Below are positions 26,145 through 35,252 of a DNA stretch of 64,000 nt, one piece after another. Both the position numbers and the translations under genes were made by a program. Location of the stretch: the NCBI GenBank assembly GCA_016708025.1, contig JADJGQ010000004.1:186001-250000 (forward strand), read 5' to 3'. The stretch is from a bacterium (GTDB lineage: Bacteria; Zixibacteria; MSB-5A5; GN15; FEB-12). The notes below the pieces were generated by a model that was not told the DNA's origin, did not search any database, and was given only the letters and a program-made list of their open reading frames with translations. The stretch's first letter is position 1. Each line of letters opens with the position of its first letter.

Positions 26145-26655
26145 AGAGAAGTCCCTGGATGATTTTATCGATGACTATTTCCTTGACTATGTCGGGGAGA
26201 ATCGGACGCTCGAATCCAAATCGCTGACGGCTGATTCGACCGGCCGACTGGTGATCACCTTTGTTTATACTGTGCCGGAATTTGCTAGAGAGTTGGATAA
26301 CAATCTGGTGGTGAAGCCGGTGAGCTATCGGTTCCGCGAGAATCCGTTCACACGGGAGAAGCGGGTTTATCCGATCGACTTTGATTTTCCATATGTCTAT
26401 CACAACGTGGTGATAATTGGCAGTAGTAGACCGATGGTGACGGCGACGCTTCCGCAGCAGGTGACCAGTGCAGCGCCGGGAATCACGTACAAGCGATTGG
26501 CGCAGTTTATCGACGGCAAGGTGCAACTGGATGCCAAGCTGACGATCACCAATGATCTGCTGGAACCGGATGCGTATCCCGAGGTGAAAAAACTGTTCGA
26601 GGATGTTGCGCACGCGTCACAGGATGAGGTGATTTTGCATATGGGAGCCCAGTGA
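26056..26655 (+). CDS. C-terminal continuation of the frameshifted DUF3857 protein
   Basis: This reading frame (about 200 residues from an in-frame ATG at 26056) encodes the C-terminal beta-rich domain that normally follows the transglutaminase core in these proteins: GYLASNFGRLSEEKSLDDFI, then a region ending DAYPEVKKLFEDVAHASQDE. It is +1 relative to the upstream frame and overlaps it by 89 bases. It has no ribosome-binding site of its own, so it is best seen as the other half of the gene starting at 24699. Its stop overlaps the start of the next paralogue. Confidence 0.7.
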   Translation: MLIDSLGAARCSTTCSMTGYLASNFGRLSEEKSLDDFIDDYFLDYVGENRTLESKSLTADSTGRLVITFVYTVPEFARELDNNLVVKPVSYRFRENPFTREKRVYPIDFDFPYVYHNVVIIGSSRPMVTATLPQQVTSAAPGITYKRLAQFIDGKVQLDAKLTITNDLLEPDAYPEVKKLFEDVAHASQDEVILHMGAQ

Positions 26656-28529
26656 TGTCTCGCGTTGCAACCTGGCTTCTGCTTTTGATCTTCGTTTGCG
26701 GTTTTTCTGCATTCGCCGGCGAGGGGGACGAGGTCGCCCGGTTTGATTACGTTCGCTGGAAGTGCGATGTCATGGGGAGCAGTGCGACTGTCACCGTTCA
26801 ATTACAGTTGACGATCCTGAATCCAGCGGGGAAAGATTTTGGCGCGGTCAGCTTGACTGAGTCAAAGTATTCCCGGGTACGGAGTGCGGAGTACCGTCTG
26901 CTCGGTCCGAATGGGAAACCGATCCAGAAATTGAAGTTGGGTGATCTGACGAAGGCGTGCGGTTTTGGCGCGGGATTCGAATTGTACACTGACATCTGTC
27001 ATTATTTCGGCTCGTTTGCGTTTCCCAGCTATCCGGCAGTCATTGAGGCAACCTATACCAAAGAGTTTGACAATCTTTCCTTCATTGGGGCGCCGATTTT
27101 ACAGCATAATGATGCCTCGATCACGCTGCTGGAGATGACCCTGAATTGTGATGTCCAGCACCCGCTGGCCTGGAAGCTGTATGGGCTCGATGTCGAGCCG
27201 ACTGTGACGACCAACGGAAACCGGATGAACGCGGCTTGGCGGTTTGAGAATCTCCCGCCTGATCCGGAGATCAATCGGCTTCCGCTGGAAGAGAAGGGGA
27301 AGCCGTACATTGCGTTTGCTGATGAGACGTTCGAGCTGGAGGGGTACAAAGTAGAGGGGAGAACCTGGAAGAATCTTGGGGTCTGGTACAATAAACTTGC
27401 CGCGAAGCAGTACTTACCCGAAGGAACCAGTGTTGCCGCGACAGCGGGGACGATGGAGGATGCTCGACGGATCTACCGGGAGTTGATCAAATCGACGCGA
27501 TATGTGGCGGTTGAGGTTGGGCTTTCCGGTTGGCAGCCGCTTCCGGCGCAGGGAGTGGCCAGCAAAGGGTATGGCGACTGTAAGGGTCTCTCGACACTGC
27601 TGGTGTCGCGTTTGCGCGCCGCGGGGATCACGGCCTATCCGGTGTTGGTCCGAACTACCAGTCTGGGATTGATCGATCCGGAGTTCGTCACCGATGGGTT
27701 CAATCATTTGATCACTTGTGCGGTGGTGGGGTCTGATACGCTGTGGCTGGACCCGACCTGTTCGGAGTGTCTGCCGGGGGATCTTCCGTCAATGGACGAA
27801 AACACGCTGGCGTTGCTGGTGAATGACAGTGGCGGAGTATTAGTACGATTGCCGCAATCAACTTCGGCGGAGAATGTCCTCACCCGCGCGGTGCAGATGG
27901 TGATCGATGATTCTACGTTCGTGCATCTGAAGGTCAAGGCGACTGCGATCGGGAACATGAGTCACTCGTTGCGGAATTTTCTCAAGCATGCCCAACGAGA
28001 TCAGTTGGCGGATTTCACACACGACTACCTGATGAGCGGAGACCGTCGATTCAAGGTTCTCAGCCAGAAGCATGCGGGAGTCGACACGCTTGATATCCCT
28101 GTATCGATCATGGGGGAACTTGAGGGGACACGCAAACTCGACCGGATCAAACAGACGGCCTATGTGAATCCGTTTGTGGTGGTGAGCCGGGACAAGCTGG
28201 ATGATATTCGACTCAGTGGGCGGACACTTCCGCTCAGTCTCGCTTATCCGTATTCAGTCTATGATTCGGTGAATATAGGCGGTTCTATTCTGGCGCAGTG
28301 TGACTCGGTAGTCCTTCCGCCGCAGGACTCCTGTCAGTTTACGGGAGGGAAGATGGTGGTGTCTTACGCCATGACCGACCAGGGGCCGGTCGCGATTGCC
28401 CGCCAGGAATATACGCAGGCGGTGGTTCAGCCGGAACATTTTCCCGAGCTACAGACCTTTATAACATCCTATCGAAAGCTCCTTGATCGTCCGATCAAAC
28501 TGCACCTGAAGTCGGCGACCAACAGGTAG
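26655..28529 (+). CDS. DUF3857 and transglutaminase-like domain protein
   Basis: A 624-residue exported protein with signal peptide MSRVATWLLLLIFVCGFSAFAG. It is built like its upstream neighbour: DUF3857 sandwich, transglutaminase core and C-terminal beta domain. Here the triad is complete: C309 in GYGDCKGLS, H351 in FNHLITC and D366 in LDPTC. The ATG at 26655 overlaps the upstream TGA, so the pair is translationally coupled, and GGGAG precedes it. Family members are periplasmic or outer-membrane proteins of FCB bacteria with unproven protease- or transglutaminase-like activity. A tandem pair with one active and one Cys-less member suggests a catalytic/non-catalytic couple. Confidence 0.82.
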   Translation: MSRVATWLLLLIFVCGFSAFAGEGDEVARFDYVRWKCDVMGSSATVTVQLQLTILNPAGKDFGAVSLTESKYSRVRSAEYRLLGPNGKPIQKLKLGDLTKACGFGAGFELYTDICHYFGSFAFPSYPAVIEATYTKEFDNLSFIGAPILQHNDASITLLEMTLNCDVQHPLAWKLYGLDVEPTVTTNGNRMNAAWRFENLPPDPEINRLPLEEKGKPYIAFADETFELEGYKVEGRTWKNLGVWYNKLAAKQYLPEGTSVAATAGTMEDARRIYRELIKSTRYVAVEVGLSGWQPLPAQGVASKGYGDCKGLSTLLVSRLRAAGITAYPVLVRTTSLGLIDPEFVTDGFNHLITCAVVGSDTLWLDPTCSECLPGDLPSMDENTLALLVNDSGGVLVRLPQSTSAENVLTRAVQMVIDDSTFVHLKVKATAIGNMSHSLRNFLKHAQRDQLADFTHDYLMSGDRRFKVLSQKHAGVDTLDIPVSIMGELEGTRKLDRIKQTAYVNPFVVVSRDKLDDIRLSGRTLPLSLAYPYSVYDSVNIGGSILAQCDSVVLPPQDSCQFTGGKMVVSYAMTDQGPVAIARQEYTQAVVQPEHFPELQTFITSYRKLLDRPIKLHLKSATNR

Positions 28530-28594
28530 CCTCGACTTTAACAGAAATTAACTCCCGTCTTTGGAATTGGTCGGCTATGTTGCGAGTGAGTTCA

Positions 28595-28606
28595 GTAAGA
28601 ACTTAC
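28595..28606. promoter_or_regulatory. MarR-type operator candidate upstream of the serine hydrolase
   Basis: GTAAG-AA-CTTAC, a 5-bp inverted repeat with a two-base spacer, 31 bases before the ATG at 28638. The half-sites and spacing are identical to the core of the palindrome upstream of the MarR-GNAT gene (30179-30190). Confidence 0.45.
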
Positions 28607-28637
28607 CGATCAACTGGCAAATTACCGTGGAGCAGAT

Positions 28638-30098
28638 ATGCGTATTGTGCATGGGATAATGGTATCAGTCGCCCTCGTCCTGATCTCTATCAGCAACAGC
28701 AAGGGAGAGGATTCTACCGGCCGGACGGAGTTGGCGAAAACGGTGACAGGTGGCAGGGTGCTGGCGTATATCGATGCGTTTAATTCAGGGGATACCGCGG
28801 ATATGCGGCAGTTTTTTGAGCAGCATATCAGCGAGCAGGGGAAAGCCAATCGGCCTGTGGCAGTCCGTGTCGAGCGCTATCAGGGGATGGTGGGCCAGAT
28901 CCGGACAATCAATCTGCAGCGAGTTGAGTCTGTCTCTGAAGAGGTTTCGGTGGTTTATGCAACCAATGGGCGAGGGGAGTGGATGCAGTTGCAGTTTGAA
29001 TTTGAAGCAGAGCCGCCGCACTTTCTGGCGGGATTGGGAATCGAATTAATGGAAGAGCCACCCTCTGCAGAGCCTTCGACACCACTGACTCGCGCAGAGG
29101 CAGTCGCCGCTATCGATAAGCTGGTCGATTCATTGGCTCGTGAGGATAGCTTTTCGGGGAATCTGCTGTTGGGATTCGATGGTAACGTGGTTCTGACCAA
29201 GTCGGTGGGGATGGCGGACCGTTCGCTGGGCGTGCCGAACAAGCTGTCGACCAAATTCAATCTTGGGTCAATCAATAAGATATTCACTAAGATAGCGATA
29301 GCTCAGCTAGTGCAGGGGGAGAAGATCAGCCTGGAGGCACCGTTCGGCAAGTACCTGATCGACTATCCAAACCGTGATGTGGCTTCGCGGGTGACAGTGA
29401 GACAGCTTCTCGATATGACCTCGGGGATCGGCGACTTTTTTGGGTCGGCCTTTGAGAATAGCCCAAAAGATCGGTTCAGGAGCAACAGCGACTACATCCC
29501 GTTGTTTGCTTCGGATCCGCTCTGGTTTGAACCGGGGACAGACCGTCGTTACTCCAACGGGAGTTATGTCCTGCTTGGAGCGATTGTTGAGGCTGTCAGC
29601 GGAACCTCATACTACCAATACGTTAGAGATCATATTTATGCGCCAGCCGGAATGACCAACAGCGACTCGTATGCCCTCGATGAGATCGTATCGGATCTGG
29701 CCAGGGGGTATACGCGGGGGGAGAATCCTGAGGATGACCGGCTTCGCCCGAACATCTATACCCTTCCGGCCAGGGGAAGTGCGGCGGGTGGCGGGTATGC
29801 GACTGTCGATGATCTGTTCAGGTTTCATCAGGCGCTTGCCGCGGGGAAGTTACTGGATGCCGGGCACACTGCCTGGATATTGACTGGCGAGCCGCCGTCT
29901 CAGCAGGCAAAAGAGGTCACCCTGCCATTGTCTCAAGGGGGGCTAGGGATAGCGGGTGGATCGCCGGGGGTGAATGCGGCGGTGGAGTCGGATCTGGCCG
30001 CGGGGTATACATTGGTGGTCCTTTCTAATCTTGATCCTCCGAGCGCGGAGCAGTTGGCGGGCAAAGTCCGGCGGTTGCTCCAGCGGGTCCGTCGGTAA
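28638..30098 (+). CDS. Serine hydrolase of the class C beta-lactamase / penicillin-binding family
   Basis: A 486-residue exported protein. After the signal peptide (MRIVHGIMVSVALVLISISN) comes a domain of ~120 residues resembling a secreted NTF2-like insertion (AYIDAFNSGDTADMRQFFEQ). The serine hydrolase domain follows from ~150. The S-x-x-K nucleophile motif is S211-I-N-K214 and the Y-x-N motif is Y305-S-N307. The C-terminal H/K-T-G-like triad is not obvious, but GGLGIAGGSPG occupies that place. Probably a periplasmic esterase or D-aminopeptidase. A true beta-lactamase role cannot be claimed. A GTAAG-N2-CTTAC site precedes it and may bring it under the downstream MarR protein. Confidence 0.82.
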   Translation: MRIVHGIMVSVALVLISISNSKGEDSTGRTELAKTVTGGRVLAYIDAFNSGDTADMRQFFEQHISEQGKANRPVAVRVERYQGMVGQIRTINLQRVESVSEEVSVVYATNGRGEWMQLQFEFEAEPPHFLAGLGIELMEEPPSAEPSTPLTRAEAVAAIDKLVDSLAREDSFSGNLLLGFDGNVVLTKSVGMADRSLGVPNKLSTKFNLGSINKIFTKIAIAQLVQGEKISLEAPFGKYLIDYPNRDVASRVTVRQLLDMTSGIGDFFGSAFENSPKDRFRSNSDYIPLFASDPLWFEPGTDRRYSNGSYVLLGAIVEAVSGTSYYQYVRDHIYAPAGMTNSDSYALDEIVSDLARGYTRGENPEDDRLRPNIYTLPARGSAAGGGYATVDDLFRFHQALAAGKLLDAGHTAWILTGEPPSQQAKEVTLPLSQGGLGIAGGSPGVNAAVESDLAAGYTLVVLSNLDPPSAEQLAGKVRRLLQRVRR

Positions 30099-30174
30099 GC
30101 CAAGAACTAAGTAGCGGAGCGGTTTGTCCCGTCCTATCTTGCGGCTTCCGCGAGAGCGAAAAGTACGGAAACAA

Positions 30175-30194
30175 TTATGTAAGTGCTTACGTAA
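30175..30194. promoter_or_regulatory. Palindromic operator candidate upstream of the MarR-GNAT gene
   Basis: TTATGTAAG-TG-CTTACGTAA is an inverted repeat with nine-base arms and one mismatch, 50 bases before the ATG at 30245. Size and symmetry fit a MarR dimer site, and MarR proteins often repress their own gene. Its core recurs upstream of the serine hydrolase gene. Confidence 0.6.
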
Positions 30195-30244
30195 ACTGAG
30201 CAGAGACGCCCGGGGAGGCGTCGCCGCCAAAGGACGGGGTAACG

Positions 30245-31219
30245 ATGGACCTCATCAAGGAACTGGGACCACTGGCACTGGGGAGCCGGCTTCGCCGGCT
30301 CAGCGAACGACTGATGCGCGATATCACGCGCGTGTACGATGCCCAGCAGGTGGAGTTTGAGCCGCGCTGGTTTGCTGTCACCTACCTGTTGAACAAGGAA
30401 GGGGCGATGAATGTCACGGCGATCGCACGGGCGCTCGGGCTGACCCATCCGGCGATCAACCAGATCGCGGATGCGATGGTCAAGCGGGGACTGCTGGTCG
30501 GGCACAAAGGGAAGTCGGATGAGCGGCAGCGGATGCTCAGCCTCACTCCTAAGGCCCGGGAGACAGTCAAGCGATTGACCCCGGTCTGGGAGGAGATCGA
30601 GGCAGCGAATCGCGAGTTGTTGCGGTCGGCCGGCAAGGATCTCCTGACAATGGTCACCCTGATCGAGAAGGATCTTGATCGCACAGATATGTATCAGCGG
30701 GTGATGACTCGATTGCAGGACCGTCGGCTTGCGGCAATCGAGGTGGTTGAATACAAGCCGGCCTTCAAGAAGCACTTTAAGTCTATCAATGTCGAGTGGC
30801 TGAGGAAGTACTTTGAGGTTGAGCCGGCGGACGAGGTGTTGTTGAACGATCCGGTCGGGAAGATCATTAACAAGGGAGGGATGGTCTTTTTCGCTCGGCT
30901 GGACGGTGAGGTTGTCGGAACCTGCGCGTTAATCAAGCGGGGGCCGCGCGAGTATGAGCTTGGCAAGATGGGAGTGGTGCCGAAAGCCCAAGGGCAACAA
31001 GTGGGCCGGTGTTTGCTGACGGTGGCGATCAACTACGCCAAGCAGAACGGGGCAGAGGCGGTCTACCTGCACACGAGTCCGAAGTTGGCGGCGGCCACCA
31101 GTCTTTACCTGTCGGAAGGGTTTGTGGAGGTACCGTTTGACCAGGCGGCCCACGAGCATCACCGACCATCGATCAAAATGAGGTTAGAATTTCGCTCGCC
31201 TAAAAGGCGAAAAAGGTAA
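30245..31219 (+). CDS. MarR-type regulator fused to a GNAT acetyltransferase
   Basis: A 324-residue fusion. Residues ~1-150 form a MarR winged helix (MNVTAIARALGLTHPAINQIADAM as recognition region; DERQRMLSLTPKARE as wing). Residues ~165-315 form a GNAT domain with the acetyl-CoA motif Q-G-Q-Q-V-G-R (VVPKAQGQQVGRCLL) and the later LYLSEGFVEVPF. The MarR/GNAT bifunctional family is known but poorly characterised, so coupling of small-molecule acetylation with gene control is possible. The ATG at 30245 follows AAAGGA. A long palindrome lies upstream. The S41 protease gene follows after 19 bases, so the two are probably co-transcribed. Confidence 0.88.
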   Translation: MDLIKELGPLALGSRLRRLSERLMRDITRVYDAQQVEFEPRWFAVTYLLNKEGAMNVTAIARALGLTHPAINQIADAMVKRGLLVGHKGKSDERQRMLSLTPKARETVKRLTPVWEEIEAANRELLRSAGKDLLTMVTLIEKDLDRTDMYQRVMTRLQDRRLAAIEVVEYKPAFKKHFKSINVEWLRKYFEVEPADEVLLNDPVGKIINKGGMVFFARLDGEVVGTCALIKRGPREYELGKMGVVPKAQGQQVGRCLLTVAINYAKQNGAEAVYLHTSPKLAAATSLYLSEGFVEVPFDQAAHEHHRPSIKMRLEFRSPKRRKR

Positions 31220-31238
31220 GAGAGAGGAGCGGACAACT

Positions 31239-32600
31239 ATGAAAACGTACGTAATTCGCGCAATGATCCTGGCGATTCTGGTGGTGGGGAGTTGCATCGC
31301 CTTCGTGCCGAACGGAAGCGCACAGACAGTGGTGGCGGGAGGGCAGGATGAGCCGATCGCCGATGCGCGCAAAGCAGAGATCATCGACAGCGTCTCGGCG
31401 CTGGTAAACCGGGCGTACGTTTTTCCCGAAGTGGCCAAAAAGATGGAGACCGCCATTCGCAAGAAGCTGAAATCCGGCGGATACCGTGAATTCGCCACGG
31501 CGGTGCCATTCCTGACTGCCTTGCACAAGGATCTTCGCGATGTCTGTAAGGACGGACACTTTGGAGTGAGGTACGACCCGAATCCACGTCCGGCGGGAGA
31601 TTCGATCTCGCCAGAAATGGAAAAGGAGTACTTAGAATCCGAACGTCGGGCGAACTACGGCTTTGAGAAGATGGAGATTCTCACCGGGAATATTGGCTAT
31701 TTCAAACTGATGGGCTTTACGCCGACCGATATAGCCGGACCAACCGCCATTGCGGCGATGGGATTCCTGCAGAATTGCGATGCCCTGATTATTGACCTTC
31801 GCGAAAATGGCGGCGGTGATCCGACCATGATCCAGTTGATCTCGAGTTATTTCTTTGATCAGGTGGTTCATCTCAACAGCTTTGAGGAGCGTGGTAATGA
31901 TACGCTCAAGCAGTTCTGGACCAGCCTCGGCGTGGTCGGCAAAAAGCTGACGGGTATCCCGATCTACGTACTGACCAGCAACTACACCTTCTCGGCGGCA
32001 GAGGAGTTCAGCTACAATCTGAAGAATCTGAAGCGTGCAACCATTGTCGGTGAGACGACCGGCGGAGGGGCGCATCCGGTGAATGAGTATGCGTTCCCTA
32101 ATCTCAAGGTGTCGATGCGAGTGCCGTATGCGCGAGCGATCAATCCGGTAACCGGCACCAACTGGGAGGGAGTCGGAGTAAAACCGGATATTGATGTACC
32201 GGCAGAGAAAGCGCTGGTCGCGGCGCAATTGGATGCCTTCAGGAAAATGCAGGAAACGACCGGCAATCCGGATCGAAAGCGGGAATATGCCTGGATCGCG
32301 ACCCGACTGGATGCTGAGTTAAATCCGCCGACTGTGACGGAAAGCGATCTTTCTCCGTGCGCCGGGCTGTACGGACCTCGCACCATTACCTTTGAGGGGG
32401 GTGAGCTCCATTCGCAAAGAGAGGGGGGGCCGAAGTTTCCGCTGGTGGCGATGACACGTGATCTGTTTCGTATTGGAGGCGCCGGTCCCGATCGGATGCG
32501 ATTGAAATTCCAGCGAGACAGCTCCGGTACGGTGACTGGAGCGGTGGCAATCTTTCTGGATGGCCGGGAAGAGAACTTCCCGCGAAAGTCGGCGAACTGA
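31239..32600 (+). CDS. S41 family peptidase (tail-specific/retinoid-binding-like)
   Basis: A 453-residue exported protein. The signal peptide (MKTYVIRAMILAILVVGSCI) leads into an N-terminal helical segment (~45-95) as in IRBP/tricorn-type S41 proteins, then the crotonase-like core: GNIGYFKLMGF, ALIIDLRENGGGDPTM, and nucleophile Ser in SNYTFSAAEEFSY with the nearby Lys in LKRATIVGETTGGG. There is no PDZ domain, unlike CtpA. The C-terminal ~100 residues form a beta domain of the DUF3471/lipocalin type. Probably a periplasmic or secreted protease. The start has AGAGAGGAG upstream. It follows the MarR-GNAT gene and precedes a strong hairpin. Confidence 0.85.
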   Translation: MKTYVIRAMILAILVVGSCIAFVPNGSAQTVVAGGQDEPIADARKAEIIDSVSALVNRAYVFPEVAKKMETAIRKKLKSGGYREFATAVPFLTALHKDLRDVCKDGHFGVRYDPNPRPAGDSISPEMEKEYLESERRANYGFEKMEILTGNIGYFKLMGFTPTDIAGPTAIAAMGFLQNCDALIIDLRENGGGDPTMIQLISSYFFDQVVHLNSFEERGNDTLKQFWTSLGVVGKKLTGIPIYVLTSNYTFSAAEEFSYNLKNLKRATIVGETTGGGAHPVNEYAFPNLKVSMRVPYARAINPVTGTNWEGVGVKPDIDVPAEKALVAAQLDAFRKMQETTGNPDRKREYAWIATRLDAELNPPTVTESDLSPCAGLYGPRTITFEGGELHSQREGGPKFPLVAMTRDLFRIGGAGPDRMRLKFQRDSSGTVTGAVAIFLDGREENFPRKSAN

Positions 32601-32630
32601 ACGGATTTTTCGCTTCACATATAATGTAGG

Positions 32631-32665
32631 CAAAGAGAGCTGTCCGAGGGGGACAGCTCTCTTTG
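32631..32665 (+). terminator. Terminator hairpin after the S41 peptidase gene
   Basis: CAAAGAGAGCTGTCC (32631-32645) and GGACAGCTCTCTTTG (32651-32665) form a perfect 15-bp stem with a GAGGG loop. No long U-run follows, but the stem is flanked by A/T-rich ends, as in terminators whose tracts are folded into the stem. Confidence 0.75.
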
Positions 32666-32770
32666 TATGATTGCCGCTTTACGAACTGTTCAGAATCGTG
32701 CATTTTTCCTGTATCTGAACTGACATTTCTCCGTACTGAGAGGAAACGTTCACAAGCAGGACCCTCACAC

Positions 32771-33655
32771 ATGCAATTAGAGATCACAAATCTCTCCAAG
32801 CAGTACAAGGGGGGAGTCTGGGGATTACGCGATTTTTCCCTGTCACTCCGTCCCGGTATTCTCGGACTTCTTGGCCCGAATGGGGCGGGGAAGTCGACCT
32901 TGATGCGCATTCTCGCGACAGTGACCAAACCGACAGAGGGGAAAGTCACCTGGAATGGGACAGATATTGGGCGCGAACCAAATCTGTTGCGCGAGCAGCT
33001 CGGCTATCTGCCGCAGGATTTTGGGGTTTATCCGCATCTTTCCGCGCAGGAATTTCTTGAGTATCTGGCGGCAGCCAAAGGGCTTCATGGTGCGACTGCC
33101 AAGCGACGGATCGAGGAGTTGCTGTTGCTGGTTAATTTGCAGGATGCGCGCAAACGGCAGGTGGGCGGATTTTCCGGGGGGATGCGCCAGCGCGTTGGTA
33201 TTGCGGCGGCTTTGCTGAATGATCCCAAGCTATTGATCGTGGATGAACCGACGGCGGGATTGGATCCGGAGGAGCGAGTTCGATTCCGCAATCTGCTTAG
33301 CGATTTTTCCGGCGAACGAATAGTCATTCTCTCGACTCATATCGTTTCTGATGTTGAGTCGATCGCGACCGGGATCACGCTTATCCAGAAGGGGAAGCTG
33401 CTGGTATCGGCGCCTCCCGATGAGCTGCTCTCGCGCGCGGAGGGGAAAGTATGGGAACTGAATATTGCGTCGGACGATCTGCCGTCACTCAGGCAGAAAC
33501 ACCTCGTCACGGCAGTTGTACGGCGAAGTGATGGATTGCGAGTGCGGATAGTGTCTGATTCAGCGCCAAACGGCGGCGCGCAGGCCGTTACTCCATCGCT
33601 TGAAGATATCTACCTCTGGTATATGGCGTACGAACGAGAGCGGGCTGTCGCATGA
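32771..33655 (+). CDS. ABC transporter ATP-binding protein
   Basis: About 295 residues from the ATG at 32771. An earlier in-frame ATG would add 36 residues without family match. The Walker A is GPNGAGKST, the signature FSGGMRQR and the Walker B LLIVDEPTAGLDPE, with STH in the H-loop. It belongs to the CcmA/NatA-like exporter ATPases whose C-terminal extension (~230-295) interacts with the permease. Its last four bases overlap the start of the large permease gene, so they form one exporter. The cargo is unknown. It does not look like a paralogue close to the exporter at 11718. Confidence 0.87.
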   Translation: MQLEITNLSKQYKGGVWGLRDFSLSLRPGILGLLGPNGAGKSTLMRILATVTKPTEGKVTWNGTDIGREPNLLREQLGYLPQDFGVYPHLSAQEFLEYLAAAKGLHGATAKRRIEELLLLVNLQDARKRQVGGFSGGMRQRVGIAAALLNDPKLLIVDEPTAGLDPEERVRFRNLLSDFSGERIVILSTHIVSDVESIATGITLIQKGKLLVSAPPDELLSRAEGKVWELNIASDDLPSLRQKHLVTAVVRRSDGLRVRIVSDSAPNGGAQAVTPSLEDIYLWYMAYERERAVA

Positions 33656-35250
33656 ACAAGATGGCGGTGCTCTATCATATTGCGCGGGCCGATTTTCTCG
33701 AGCGGATCCGTCGTCCCAGCTTTTTCGTTGTCCTGGTGCTCAGTCTGTATGTTGGCTATTTGTTCGTACCGGAGGCGGATGCCGGGTATCTGACGGTGGG
33801 GATCGGGGATATGCGGGGTATCTACAATTCCGCCTGGATCGGCATCACCTACTCGCTCATGTGCTCGACCTTTCTTTCCGTCATAGGTTTCTATCTCATC
33901 AAAAACTCTGTCGCGCGCGACAGAGATACCCGCGTCGCTCAATTGCTTGCCAGTACCAGACTCACGGGGTTTGAGTATCTGCTGGGGAAAACGCTGAGCA
34001 ATTTCAGCCTGCTTGGCGCGGTCGTGGCGACTTTGATGGTGACTGCGATCGCCACGCAGTTGATCCGGGCCGAGGATACCACCATACATCTGGGGCAGAT
34101 TGTCACGCCGACACTGGTCATGGCGCTACCCCTTTTATTGGTGATCTCAGCACTGGCGGTGTTGTTTGAAGTTACTCCGCTGTTGCGAGGGGCGCTGGGG
34201 AATGTTGCCTACTTTTTTCTCTGGAACCTGATGCTGGTGTTATCGCTGGTGACCAACGAGACAGAGGGTCACGCGATGCGCGGAGCAAACGATCTACCGG
34301 GGCTTACCAGGATATTTGAACAGTTGTGCCGGAAGGTGGCGGAAGAGACCGGCCAGACTTTTGAGAGGGCGTCGGTCGGGATTCAGCTCATCGCCGATGC
34401 TGAGCGGCCGACTACTTTCCTCTGGAATGGAATGCAATGGACGCCGGGGATGGTTTTTGAGCGCTTGATCTGGGTGGCTTTCGCGGTCGGCATTGTTCTG
34501 ATTGCTGTACCGATCTTTCGCCGGTTCGAGTCACTCTCGATCGCTCCGACAGTCGACAAAAAGAAACAGAACGGCGATGCGGAAGGGATTGTGGCGATAC
34601 CATCATCCAGCGAGAATCGGACATTGACACCGATCAGAGAACGGCTCCATGTCGGCCTCGTGCCGATGTTGCGTGTAGAACTGTGGCTGGCATTACGCGG
34701 AGCCAATCGGTGGTGGTATCTCGGGATGGGAGTACTGGTCCTGGTATGTCTGGTGACTCCGCTGGAGGTTGCTCGCAAGTTTATTTTCCCGATTGCCTGG
34801 ATCTGGCCGATGGCGATCTGGTCATCCATGGGGACGCGTGAGAAAAAGCATGCGGTTGAACAAGTGATGTTTACCAACCCGCATTTCCTGAAGTGTCAAT
34901 TTCCCGCAATGTGGCTCAGTGGGCTTTTGGTAACGGCAGTCGCAGGGAGCGGGATGGCGATCCGATTTTTGATCGCCGGAGAAATGAATAGTCTATTTGC
35001 ATGGGGTGTCGGGCTGTTTTTTATCCCGACGTTTGCCCTGGCGGCGGGAGTCTGGACCGGGAGAGCGTTGCTCTTTGAAGCGATCTACGTGGCACTCTGG
35101 TATATCGGGCCAATGAACCAAGTGCCGTTTCTGGACTTCATGGGAGCGACTTCCTCAGTCACTCCGGCGATAAGTATTGCCTTTGCGATAGTGACCGGGA
35201 TCATGCTGTCGGCAGCCTGGATAGGCCGCCGACAACAGATGAGTTTGTAA
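33652..35250 (+). CDS. ABC-2 type exporter permease, large form
   Basis: A 532-residue membrane protein with about ten to twelve hydrophobic segments in two clusters (~10-290 and ~345-530) around a polar loop (VDKKKQNGDAEGIVAIPSSS region). The N-terminal FLERIRRPSFFVVLVLSLYVGYLF and RDRDTRVAQLLASTRLTGFEYLLGKTL-type motif (residues ~85-115) are typical of GldG/NosY-like ABC-2 permeases. It is translationally coupled (ATGA) to the ATPase. It ends two bases from the convergent efflux gene, so the two 3' ends meet with no spacer. Confidence 0.82.
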   Translation: MNKMAVLYHIARADFLERIRRPSFFVVLVLSLYVGYLFVPEADAGYLTVGIGDMRGIYNSAWIGITYSLMCSTFLSVIGFYLIKNSVARDRDTRVAQLLASTRLTGFEYLLGKTLSNFSLLGAVVATLMVTAIATQLIRAEDTTIHLGQIVTPTLVMALPLLLVISALAVLFEVTPLLRGALGNVAYFFLWNLMLVLSLVTNETEGHAMRGANDLPGLTRIFEQLCRKVAEETGQTFERASVGIQLIADAERPTTFLWNGMQWTPGMVFERLIWVAFAVGIVLIAVPIFRRFESLSIAPTVDKKKQNGDAEGIVAIPSSSENRTLTPIRERLHVGLVPMLRVELWLALRGANRWWYLGMGVLVLVCLVTPLEVARKFIFPIAWIWPMAIWSSMGTREKKHAVEQVMFTNPHFLKCQFPAMWLSGLLVTAVAGSGMAIRFLIAGEMNSLFAWGVGLFFIPTFALAAGVWTGRALLFEAIYVALWYIGPMNQVPFLDFMGATSSVTPAISIAFAIVTGIMLSAAWIGRRQQMSL

Positions 35251-35252
35251 GC

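Noticed and set aside
28638..30098. Calling the serine hydrolase an antibiotic-resistance beta-lactamase
   Set aside because: Only the S-x-x-K and Y-x-N motifs are shared. The third motif is not clear, and many esterases and peptidases have the same fold.
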